Below are positions 8,318 through 14,749 of a stretch of 17,533 nucleotides of DNA, piece after piece. The position numbers were made by a program, and so were the translations under genes. The stretch comes from Clostridiales bacterium. Lineage in GTDB: Bacteria > Bacillota > Clostridia > Oscillospirales > Acutalibacteraceae. Each line of letters opens with the position of its first letter. The first letter of the stretch is position 1. Under the pieces are notes generated by a model, which had not been told where the DNA came from, made no database searches, and saw only the letters and a list, made by a program, of their open reading frames with translations. The stretch spans positions 1-17,533 of the forward strand of contig DYBQ01000009.1 in the NCBI GenBank assembly GCA_019418545.1. Direction: 5' to 3'.

Positions 8318-8728
8318 TGTAGAAAATGGAGCATCTATTTCAACAGGTAAAACCAAAAACGGGCATGCCATCGTTTCTCCGATATCATTGATTTTCTTTA
8401 TCATCTCTTTAAAAAGGTCTGTTATCTTTTCGCGCTCAAATGCTTTGTAAACATCTTCCTGCTTTAGCCCATCTGCACCATGGATACTGTACTCGCCACG
8501 CAAAATGAACTTCCCTTTCAAAATCGGTGACGGGTTAGTTGCAACATCTGTAGTCATTGTAGCAACTGCGGCCTGAAGATTGTCGCTTATTTGTAAATTT
8601 ACAAAGGTACTAAGGCCCAATCCAACTGGGGGGCGTTCATTTACATCTGTCGTGGAAAATTGTTCCAGTGCTTTTTCATCTATGTTGCACTCGACTTTTA
8701 ACATATAGATGGTTTCTGTATTCAGCAT
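8315..8728 (-). CDS. Possible SecB-like protein, third gene of minus cargo operon
   Basis: 137 residues, starting at an ATG that overlaps the previous stop (ATGCTGA), so translation is coupled. The order of features recalls the SecB chaperone fold: an N-terminal beta strand pair (YMLKVECNID), a central FILRGEYSIHG strand, a helix with EREKITDLFKEMIKKI, and an end PFLVLPVEIDAPF resembling the L-x-PVNFDALF end of SecB. This is a by-eye resemblance, not a confirmed match. SecB-like proteins occur as chaperones in some toxin-antitoxin-chaperone systems, which would fit a three-gene operon. Last gene of the operon, ending in the bidirectional terminator. Confidence 0.6.
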   Translation of the reverse strand: MLNTETIYMLKVECNIDEKALEQFSTTDVNERPPVGLGLSTFVNLQISDNLQAAVATMTTDVATNPSPILKGKFILRGEYSIHGADGLKQEDVYKAFEREKITDLFKEMIKKINDIGETMACPFLVLPVEIDAPFST

Positions 8729-9306
8729 AGGGCATATTCCCTTTCATGTAATGGAAAACGTTTTTGATATCCTTTTTCATATGTAAGCGGCTCGGAAGTT
8801 ACTGAAACAGGGTATGAATTTAAAAAATAGTTATATTCTTTCCATACTTTACGCACAGCAGTAAATGAAACACGCTCGCGTACATAAGCCGTTTTCTGCA
8901 CTTCTTCCAAAGCCGATATGTATTTAACAATGCCGGAGTTTTTCAGCGTAAACAAAACTCCACACTCCGGCAAATCTACGATCGGAACAGATTTTATATC
9001 TAACTGTGCCGAATCATATTGAAGGGTATCATAATTAAAAAAAATATAATGTGCAATGCCGTCACTTGCTTGTCTAAAGGTGTCTTCCATCGCTGTTCTT
9101 CCACGCAGCATAGACAGCAATGCTTCTACGGGGACTTTTACACACAAATATCTTTCGTTATCTGCATCAAGCAGAACTACAAGATATCGGTTTTCCTCTT
9201 TTTTATCAACACAGACAAACAATTCAGGAACATCAAAGGTCACAAGCACTTTTTCTAAATAAAGTTTGCCGAGCTTTTTTTCAGAAATCCATTCTTCTTT
9301 TTTCAT
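8722..9306 (-). CDS. DUF6575-like protein, second gene of minus cargo operon
   Basis: 194 residues. The ATG at 9306 is chosen because AAAGGAGGG lies 7 bases upstream; an upstream ATG at 9342 overlaps the previous gene and lacks this. The N-terminal part (FDVPELFVCVDKKEENRYLV, LLDADNERYLCVKVPVEAL) has the pattern of DUF6575-type proteins: a strand PxLF-x-C, then a residue stretch with YL and VP-x-E. The remainder is alpha/beta with no catalytic motif I can name. It is flanked by an unknown YRG protein upstream and a SecB-like protein overlapping by 7 bp downstream. The domain assignment is from memory of the family pattern and moderately sure. Function unknown. Confidence 0.6.
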   Translation of the reverse strand: MKKEEWISEKKLGKLYLEKVLVTFDVPELFVCVDKKEENRYLVVLLDADNERYLCVKVPVEALLSMLRGRTAMEDTFRQASDGIAHYIFFNYDTLQYDSAQLDIKSVPIVDLPECGVLFTLKNSGIVKYISALEEVQKTAYVRERVSFTAVRKVWKEYNYFLNSYPVSVTSEPLTYEKGYQKRFPLHEREYALC

Positions 9307-9338
9307 CCGATACCCTCCTTTGCAATAAATTTGTATGT

Positions 9339-9794
9339 TCAATCATTCTCATCCAACTGAAATTTTTCACTGGGGTCAACTCCATCATATAAGAACCAGT
9401 GTACATGAGTAGTGTTGTCATCGAAACTCTCTAAAACGGCACCATCCGCCTCATGAATCCGCCCAAATGCGATTCTTTTATCTTGTCTGGGCAGTTTGAA
9501 TGCCTGTATAAGCTCTTCCTTGTCTTTAAAGCACGAGCAACTATATTGTTTCCATTGACCGGAACGAGGGATGCGGGCCAAATTTTCGAGGCCTATCTTT
9601 TCAGCCTGTCTTTCCATTTGTGACATAAAATCGCTTCTGTCCAACGATGGTTTCTCGGCACTGATTGTAACACCACGATATACAAAAATTTCCTCGAAAT
9701 TGGTCTGCACGCTATCTGGCAAATCAATTAAATGCTCTTGCAACGCTTTTTTTAACACGCTTGGAAAGCAATTTTTGAACCGGGAAGAGTACAA
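9339..9794 (-). CDS. Hypothetical protein with YRG motif, first gene of minus cargo operon
   Basis: 151 residues from a TTG at 9794 preceded by GAAGGG at 8 bases. Upstream in frame there is only a stop five codons before. ATGs near 9851 in another frame overlap the predicted -10 box, so they are unlikely to be translated. Motifs: IFVYRGVTI around residue 36, QYSCSCFKDKEE mid-protein and THVHWFLYDGVDP near the end. The R of YRG, the S/C strand and a late acidic segment recall ADP-ribosyltransferase layout, but no convincing R-S-E set is seen, so I do not assign it. It is 33 bp upstream of the DUF6575-like gene and under the promoter at 9852-9880. Confidence 0.55.
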   Translation of the reverse strand: MYSSRFKNCFPSVLKKALQEHLIDLPDSVQTNFEEIFVYRGVTISAEKPSLDRSDFMSQMERQAEKIGLENLARIPRSGQWKQYSCSCFKDKEELIQAFKLPRQDKRIAFGRIHEADGAVLESFDDNTTHVHWFLYDGVDPSEKFQLDEND

Positions 9795-9851
9795 ACTAAG
9801 CCCTTCTTTTTTCTATGTACTAATAGCCCTGTATGGCCGCCTTTTGACATC

Positions 9852-9880
9852 ATAATAACACGAAATCGCTTTTTTTACAA
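9852..9880 (-). promoter_or_regulatory. Promoter of the minus-strand three-gene cargo operon
   Basis: On minus, TTGTAA (9880-9875), a 17-nt spacer and TATTAT (9857-9852) form a good housekeeping-type promoter. Transcription would begin near 9845, about 50 nt before the TTG start at 9794. The cargo genes therefore do not depend on phage late transcription. Confidence 0.6.
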
Positions 9881-9936
9881 GAAAGTGTAATTATTTTTGA
9901 AAAGGAATAGAAGCTATCCCGCACATTTCGCCCGCC

Positions 9937-10110
9937 TTATTCCAAATCTCCGCCAACCGGCTGCCTAAGCCATTCCAGGCACTCCGTTTCTTCATTTGCC
10001 TGCCAGCCCTCCCCGCACAGAAGCGTTGCCAGCTCCTCATCGCTCATTTGCCTTATCCGGTCAGCCTTGGTAAGCGGTTTTATCGTTTCTTCCCGTTTCA
10101 TTTTGTACAT
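9937..10110 (-). CDS. Small phage-type protein (57 aa)
   Basis: A short frame with ATG at 10110 placed 4 bases after GGGGG, and TAA at 9937. The product contains the stretch ADRIRQMSDEELATLLCGEG, and a second Cys sits before LEWLRQPV. The pattern of MSDEELA-x2-L, a few Cys and a closing LEWL-x-QP is common in small uncharacterised proteins of Clostridia phages (from general knowledge). It is the first gene of the cargo, directly after the ribozyme core, with its own promoter-like sequence at 10126-10154. The third codon of the start region is also an ATG (10101). Role unknown. Confidence 0.6.
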   Translation of the reverse strand: MYKMKREETIKPLTKADRIRQMSDEELATLLCGEGWQANEETECLEWLRQPVGGDLE

Positions 10111-10125
10111 TTCGCCCCCAGCTAT

Positions 10126-10154
10126 ATTTTATCATGCCTTATCTGCCCTTGCAA
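10126..10154 (-). promoter_or_regulatory. Promoter at the right edge of the cargo
   Basis: On minus, TTGCAA (10154-10149), a 17-nt spacer and TAAAAT (10131-10126) resemble a housekeeping promoter 16 bp before the ATG of the 57-residue gene. It lies just inside the 12-bp inverted repeat, so the cargo begins with a promoter on this side and another on the far side. Confidence 0.5.
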
Positions 10155-10192
10155 CGGCAGCCATGCGGCACAAATCTACCAAAAAATATGCG

Positions 10193-10204
10193 CTACAAAC
10201 ATTC
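10193..10204 (-). repeat. 12-bp inverted repeat, right copy
   Basis: This is the partner of 4667-4678. Its first base is also the last base of the P9 hairpin, so it sits immediately 3' of the ribozyme core and immediately 5' of the cargo promoter at 10126-10154. Confidence 0.8.
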
Positions 10205-10566
10205 TTCGGCTTTACCCGAAGGTCAGACTGTCCTTCCTGGGGTTGCGTCCCCGGCCCTTCCAGTCGTTGAACTATCTGCCCGGTGCGCCGGCAGGTCACA
10301 CACTCCTGCCGTCAAAATGGCGTCCTTGGGTAAACAGCTGCTGATCCAGCCTTTTCCACCGCACTTAGCACGCAATAAAACTGTCATTTTATTTGCGCTT
10401 TTCTCTCAGCATATGCGAGGCCATTACTTTTTTCTGCTTTTCAGCTCCTTTGCGGCTCGGTTTCCCGGCCGTTTTGGCAAATGGCTTTTGTGCCGTTCCC
10501 AGCAATTTGGGCCCTGTTAAAGCAAAAGGTTGCATTCTACGCCGCCATTAAACCGCAACTGGCGTA
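10193..10566 (-). ncRNA. Group I intron catalytic core (group IA-like)
   Basis: On the minus strand the consensus core elements occur in order. P1: exon UUU (10569-10567) pairs with GAA (10537-10535), with a U-G wobble at the splice site, and is extended by UACGCC pairing with GGCGUA. P3 is GGCCC (10513-10509) with GGGCC (10257-10253). The P element AAAUUGCUGGG gives P4 UUGCUG (10505-10500), pairing with CAGCAG (10343-10338) in the Q element GGAUCAGCAG. P6 ends in a perfect GGCAGG/CCUGCC hairpin (10310-10290). The R element GUUCAACGACUG gives P7 GACUG (10265-10261), pairing with CAGUC (10230-10226) in the S element GGACAGUCUGACC. P8 is GGGG/CCCC with a 6-nt loop. P9 is CUUCGG/CCGAAG (10221-10204). 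The AUAGUUCAACGACU wording is very characteristic of phage group IA introns. The 5' splice site is inferred from P1, after 10567. Confidence 0.87.
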
Positions 10567-12456
10567 AAAGGGCATATTAACTTTACCGGCCTTTTGCCCA
10601 GCGAGCGTAAGCCCGCCACTCAATAATCCAATTAGGGTAGGCAATACCCCAACCGTCTTGTTTATAGCTTCAAAAAATTGAAGCGCACCTGTGCCTGCGT
10701 CAATAAAAAACTTCGGCACCTCGCTGTCTATCAATGTAGTAGAAAGCGACTGAAACTGTGCTGTAAACTGTGAAAGCTTACCGGCAATAGAGTCCAGATA
10801 TTTCTCATTCTCCGCTACCGCACTGCCAGAAGAATTTGCGGCAGCCTCAACGGCCTCTTCCGCATCCTCAACATTTTTTATGATACTTGCTACCACGTTG
10901 GCTTGTCTTGCGCCACCCAGCATATATAACAATGCCTGCTGATCCTGGTTGTTTATCTGGTCCCACACCTTGGCAATATCCACCAAAATGTCATAGGTAG
11001 AACGGTATGCGTCCCCATCCATGATATCTACGCCAGTGTAAGCCTTAATTTGATTGCGGAACTCTGAAATAGACGTAGCAGCATAATCACTTGCTTCGCC
11101 AATTTCCTCAAGCTCTGTTTTAGTTTTAGTCAGCCGCAGGCTCATTGTCTTTAAAGCTGTACCTACAGAATCGGGGTCTTGCACAACGGCGTTACCAGCC
11201 ACAATAAGGCCAATCGACTCATTGATATCGTTGCCTGCTTGGGCAAGGGCCGCAGCGCTTCGCTGCAAGGCCTCACCAATGCCAGAGCTCGATATGGCAA
11301 AATTATTGCCCACTTCATTAAACTTGTCCACAATCTGCATCGAGTCTTCTGCCTCAATGCCGAAGGCTTTCATGGTGGAAATAATACTCTGTGACGCTTC
11401 GTTAATATCGCTCAGGCCGTCTCCAACGTTTTTGTATATGCTGGCTGCATCCGCAAGCTGTGTGGCTTCATCCAACGTATATCCAAGCCTTGCAAAATCT
11501 GCAGTAGAATTGATTACATCACTCATTGCAGTTCCCAAGGCTTTGGCTCTCTCTCCAGCATTACTCAAGAACTTTTCATAAGTGGCATCGCTTTCGCTTG
11601 TCACTTTTTTCAATTCTGTCATAGCCGCGTCTACATCCTGCACACTCTGCCACAACAGTTGCATGCTCTGTTGCAAAGCGTGCACGCCGGCCATTGCGAC
11701 TGCCGTGTTAAAATGCTCGGTAAACAAGCGCCTTAACTTCCCACTCAAGCTGTCAGTCCGTTGTCCTGTCACTTCAAGCTCGGTCTTTATCGCTGATAGC
11801 TGTGAACGGAATTTGTCCACGTCTACCTGCGTAGCACTCCCTATAGCGTTCTCCATCTCGCCAAACAAATTGTCCAGCTTAATGCTCGAAGAATCAGAAA
11901 GGCTTCGGTAAGTGTCTTTTATCCGCTGTATCTCAGCCTGCATATTACGCAACTGAGTAGTAGAGTTTATCGCGTCCTTCGATATTTTCTGCGAAAAATT
12001 TTGTCCGTTAATTGCAGCGTTTGCCTTTTGAATATTGCCCTGAACTTTAGCTATCTCCAAGTTCAGCTCTCGAAGCGCATCATTCGACGTTGATTTTCCC
12101 ATGCGCTCCACGGTCGTCGCCATGCGCTCAAGCTCTCGCGTGTCAATAGAAAAACCGGAATACTTTTGTGAATTCGCCTGTTGCATCAAGCGGGTTGCCC
12201 GGTTCAGCGCATTTTGCACCCGTGTAAGGTCAGCAACTGCCTGCTTCGCGCCGCTCGCAATGTTTGACTTAAATTTCCCGGTTTTTCCGGCCACAGTATT
12301 TACCTGTTTTAGCAGGCTTACAAGCTCTTTGGCATTTCCTAAATCAAGGTCAACTTTAATAGGCGGAATTTTCCCCTCAAGCGCCTTAATATCCTTTACC
12401 AGCTCAGAATGGTCGCCTGCTTTTAATTTAACAAGAATGCCAAGTCCATCTGCCAT
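10567..12456 (-). CDS. Tail tape-measure protein, exon 1 (N-terminal part)
   Basis: 630 codons from the ATG at 12456, placed 4-5 bases after AGAGAGGTGG; an in-frame upstream start (12483) lacks a site. The first 250 residues are helical and coiled. From about residue 265 comes a TP901-type tape-measure core: AMTELKKVTSESDATYEKFL, then AKALGTAMSDVINSTADFAR, LGYTLDEATQLADAASIYKN, and later a QDPDSVGTALKTMSLRL and YTGVDIMDG region. It ends in a hydrophobic stretch (GVLPTLIGLLSGGLTLAGQ). The exon stops at a codon boundary (CCC TTT), where the group I intron begins. Read straight on, the frame ends at a UAG 10 codons later. In the virion this protein sets tail length and enters the cell membrane during injection. 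It is separated from the upstream tail genes by a terminator. Confidence 0.9.
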
Positions 12457-12497
12457 GTGACCACCTCTCTTTTTTGCTTTCAAACTGCGTTAAAAAT

Positions 12498-12521
12498 AAA
12501 AAAGAAGGGCGGTCGCCCTTC
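12498..12521 (-). terminator. Intrinsic terminator ahead of the tape-measure gene
   Basis: On minus, GAAGGGC, a GACC loop, then GCCCTTC followed by TTTTTT (stem 12521-12504). It lies between the stop of the 194-residue tail gene and the ribosome binding site of the tape measure. No clear promoter is seen in the 40 bp after it, so partial read-through or antitermination is likely. Confidence 0.85.
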
Positions 12522-12534
12522 TCTGTATTTCTAT

Positions 12535-13119
12535 TTATGGCTTCAAAATAATCTGATCTAAAAACGGAGTCGCTGTACACCAGTCGTTTGAATCAGTCGT
12601 ATTTGTGCCTTGAACAGAAATATAAATATTTTTATTTTTTGGCACCGATATCGTTCTGGAAAACGATAGGGAAGTACACCAGCGCTGGTTATCCACCCAT
12701 CCGCTGTGATACTCTAAATATTCATGATAAGGCCCTTCGCCTTCTCCGTTATATAAATTATCACAAAGCCGAGGGTCGGCAGAACCCACACGTACCCGTG
12801 ACATTGCATACCAAGCTCGATACATTGTTCCTGCCAGATATAAATGGGAATGCTCACCGGTTGCAACTCGAATACAGGCCGCATGGTTATAGCGCCCGTT
12901 CCCGTATTCGTAGCTATAACCAGTATACAGTTTCGAACTATTGCAACCGGAATCATAGTTGTTGCTGCTCAGCACATAACTCCCACTGGTCAGCACATTC
13001 AGGTCAGTCACTCGCCGCCACACTTCAACACTTCCAAATTTTAATACGGAAAGGGAAGTGCTGTTTTGAATCACTTCCCCCGAAGAGGGAACCTCAGAGC
13101 TATTGAAAATAAGTGCCAT
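12535..13119 (-). CDS. Small tail or fibre-associated protein A (194 aa)
   Basis: The ATG at 13119 follows AAAGGGGGG by eight bases. The first 37 residues (MALIFNSSEVPSSGEVIQNS, then SLSVLKFGSVEVWRR) match the start of the next gene upstream (MSLVVNSIEIPPSGTVRLNN, then SLTEVKRNGVLVW). They therefore share an N-terminal module, probably the part that joins the particle. The rest differs: a beta-rich, Tyr/Asn/Gly-rich, Cys-containing domain (YTGYSYEYGNGRYNHAACIR, and SRTISVPKNKNIYISVQGTN), as in receptor-binding or decoration domains. It is last in the tail gene run before the terminator at 12521. No named family recognised. Confidence 0.7.
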   Translation of the reverse strand: MALIFNSSEVPSSGEVIQNSTSLSVLKFGSVEVWRRVTDLNVLTSGSYVLSSNNYDSGCNSSKLYTGYSYEYGNGRYNHAACIRVATGEHSHLYLAGTMYRAWYAMSRVRVGSADPRLCDNLYNGEGEGPYHEYLEYHSGWVDNQRWCTSLSFSRTISVPKNKNIYISVQGTNTTDSNDWCTATPFLDQIILKP

Positions 13120-13229
13120 CTATCTATACCCCCCTTTCCGGGGCGGGCGCTTTTTGTAAATTGCCCTTGCGGGCGGCAGCGCGCCTGTTGCGGCAAACTC
13201 CAGAAATTTTCGTTTTACGCCACCCCCCT

Positions 13230-13874
13230 TTAAGCATACATGTAAATCTCGGTCACCCAGCATTTGCGACCTGCCCAGTAGGGATTGTTGTTGGTATTCC
13301 CTTGCATCCACCAGTCGAATTTGACAGCGTAGGTGCCTTGATAGCTGGAAAGGTTCAGTGTGGCCGTCTTTGTGGCGCTTGTGCCGTTTTCCCGGATAAG
13401 ATTCAGTGCAGCACTGAACGTATTATTCCAGCCGGAGGGTCCTATGCCCGCTCGTGGGGTTGAACTGGGTACGTTATTGTTTTCTGTATAGTATTTGAAG
13501 CGCAGGTACTTGAAGCCTTTTGTGTTGATTGTGAAATTGGATACCAGCAAGGCGCGGTTACCGCCTATGGTGCTTTCTTCGCCGCCAAAGCGCAGCTTGC
13601 TATTCACGATACCGCCATGCGCCTGAATGTTGCCGTTGGTGGTGTTTTTATAGCCTTGGCTTGCCATGGAAAACACCTGATACCCGGCATCGCTGCCCAA
13701 CATGCCCCCACCCATCCAAGAGCCGATGGAACTGCCGGTTTTCATGATGGTGATGGGGTCCGGCGTGGATGTCCACACCAAAACTCCATTCCGTTTCACT
13801 TCTGTTAACGAAGTATTATTTAGCCTTACAGTTCCACTCGGCGGAATTTCAATGCTGTTTACAACCAACGACAT
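13230..13874 (-). CDS. Small tail or fibre-associated protein B (214 aa)
   Basis: The start at 13874 lies one base after the stop of the upstream gene (ATGTGAAATG), so translation is probably coupled; no strong binding site is seen. The N-terminal 36 residues are paralogous to protein A. The C-terminal part is a beta-sandwich-like domain with GSSIGSWMGGGMLGSDAGYQ, FTINTKGFKYLRFKYYTENN and a final KCWVTEIYMYA. This pattern of Gly/Ser loops and aromatic strands resembles carbohydrate-binding or jelly-roll tail domains, an inference only. A 110-bp gap to protein A holds no gene; it contains a second AAAGGGGGG and GC-rich inverted segments. Confidence 0.7.
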   Translation of the reverse strand: MSLVVNSIEIPPSGTVRLNNTSLTEVKRNGVLVWTSTPDPITIMKTGSSIGSWMGGGMLGSDAGYQVFSMASQGYKNTTNGNIQAHGGIVNSKLRFGGEESTIGGNRALLVSNFTINTKGFKYLRFKYYTENNNVPSSTPRAGIGPSGWNNTFSAALNLIRENGTSATKTATLNLSSYQGTYAVKFDWWMQGNTNNNPYWAGRKCWVTEIYMYA

Positions 13875-13875
13875 T

Positions 13876-14244
13876 TCACATCAAACCCAGTTCTGCCAGC
13901 TTTTGTTCAATGTATGTAGGCTGCTCCATACGAGCAAACAGGCGCGTCTCGCTGCCAGCTTCCATTGTGTCGGGGTTAAATGTCTCTACCAGTCGTTTGG
14001 AAATTTCTACGGGCAGCGTGTAATTCAAAAATACAGCTTCCTCGGCGCCTTCATCTGTCATTACGGTCAATTTTTGCATGGCTTCTTTATCTCGCACAAG
14101 CGCCTCAAATTCAGAAAACTCCATAACGTCTTCAGGCATCCAAATTTCAAAATAGCTTCGCACATTGGCGTTGCCAGAAGGGCAACACACCGTGTCATTA
14201 TATATCTCATATGTGCTTTCATTGCCGCATTTCAGCTTCTTCAT
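13876..14244 (-). CDS. Small tail-region protein (122 aa)
   Basis: The ATG at 14244 is chosen for AGGAGG six bases upstream; the ATG at 14259 overlaps the previous stop and lacks a site. The protein is acidic and soluble: CGNESTYEIYNDTVCCPSGN at the start, then EIWMPEDVMEFSEFEALVRD, and PTYIEQKLAELGLM at the end. The C-terminal helix with EQKLAELG is typical of small phage proteins encoded beside tail fibres or the distal tail, often of unknown function. It lies in an overlapping run with its neighbours: upstream stop at 14256, downstream start at 13874. No catalytic motif seen. Confidence 0.65.
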   Translation of the reverse strand: MKKLKCGNESTYEIYNDTVCCPSGNANVRSYFEIWMPEDVMEFSEFEALVRDKEAMQKLTVMTDEGAEEAVFLNYTLPVEISKRLVETFNPDTMEAGSETRLFARMEQPTYIEQKLAELGLM

Positions 14245-14255
14245 AATTTTCCTCC

Positions 14256-14735
14256 TCATTGATAAGTAATAGTCAATGTCGTCCCAGACAAAGACATAGA
14301 AAGTGCTTTCCCGCCAACTTTGTCAGAATCCGCAGCTTTCGCCGCATTTGCCACCGACAATTCACTCTCACTTTTTCCACCAAGCTTAACGGCATTTTCT
14401 GCGCTTGCCGCAGTCTCGGCCTGTTTTGCACTATCTACAACCCCATCACCGTCCGCGTCATACGTTTTCTTTTCCATCGCTTCACTGCGAGGAATATAGG
14501 GCAAACCTTTCTTGTCAGGGTCATAGGTCTCTTTTAGCATCAAATCAGCTAATGCGTGCTCTCCAAGCTGTTCCGATTTTTCTGCCACTTCAACTCGGCT
14601 AACCGGAACGCCTTCTTCATTACCGGCATATAACGTTCCATCTTTTGCTATTGCAAGTTCACCATACGGAAGGGAAGCGGGGGCGGCCGTTTCACCTGCC
14701 TGCCTGTAATGTTTTATTACATCCTGCTTTGCCAC
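14256..14735 (-). CDS. Tail-fibre-like protein with repeat and conserved C-terminal tag (159 aa)
   Basis: The GTG at 14735 is preferred because AAAGGAAG lies 7 bases upstream; an earlier in-frame start (14753) overlaps the previous gene. The N-terminus (KQDVIKHYRQAGETAAPASL, then PYGELAIAKDGTLYAGN) is the kind of segment found at the start of phage fibre or structural proteins that list particle features (GELAIA-x-DGTLY). The middle holds DADGDGVVDSA, an EF-hand-like loop, and Ala-rich repeats (AKQAETAASAENA, AAKAADSDK) typical of trimeric fibre shafts. The last 21 residues (KVGGKALSMSLSGTTLTITY) match the end of the upstream gene. Probably a short fibre. Confidence 0.7.
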   Translation of the reverse strand: MAKQDVIKHYRQAGETAAPASLPYGELAIAKDGTLYAGNEEGVPVSRVEVAEKSEQLGEHALADLMLKETYDPDKKGLPYIPRSEAMEKKTYDADGDGVVDSAKQAETAASAENAVKLGGKSESELSVANAAKAADSDKVGGKALSMSLSGTTLTITYQ

Positions 14736-14749
14736 AATACCACTTCCTT

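Larger units (their letters stand above)
4627..10566 (-). mobile_element. Giant group I intron with multigene cargo, interrupting the tape-measure gene
   Basis: About 5.94 kb of sequence with no tape-measure coding separates two halves of one tape-measure gene. Exon 1 ends after 630 whole codons and exon 2 resumes in the same phase. The sense-strand 5' end carries a group I ribozyme core (10204-10566). The 3' end carries a 12-nt complement of the sequence just after P9, then a perfect hairpin, then a G before exon 2. Roughly 5.5 kb between the two stem strands holds the cargo genes. In known families, group I introns with peripheral open reading frames usually carry one homing endonuclease, and IStrons carry IS605-type genes; neither is seen here. 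The cargo base composition looks more AT-rich than the flanks, suggesting separate acquisition. Unspliced message ends at a UAG (10537-10539) inside the intron, giving a truncated 639-residue protein. A chromosomal insertion that merely landed at an old intron is the alternative. Confidence 0.75.

Noticed and set aside
9800..9853. ATG-initiated peptide starting near 9853 on minus (MMSKGGHTGLL) as the true N-terminus of the YRG protein by frameshift
   Set aside because: Its ATGs overlap the predicted -10 box, so they would not be in the transcript, and a TTG with a binding site exists in the main frame.
4667..10204. Composite transposon bounded by the 12-bp inverted repeat
   Set aside because: No transposase was seen and no target duplication is evident; the repeat copies abut ribozyme helices on both sides, which fits an RNA stem better. 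Not fully excluded.
10193..10566. c-di-GMP or other riboswitch at the GGGGACGCAACCCC hairpin
   Set aside because: The hairpin is P8 of a group I core with matching P3, P4 and P7; no aptamer consensus could be completed.
10193..10570. Group II intron at the insertion edge
   Set aside because: No GUGYG start, no domain V hairpin and no reverse transcriptase were found, while group I elements P, Q, R and S are all present.
10537..12483. Tape-measure gene taken as a complete 648-residue protein ending at 10537
   Set aside because: The last ten residues after VNMPF have no tape-measure character, the stop lies in the P1/internal guide of a group I core, and the rest of the protein is found in phase at 4626-1.
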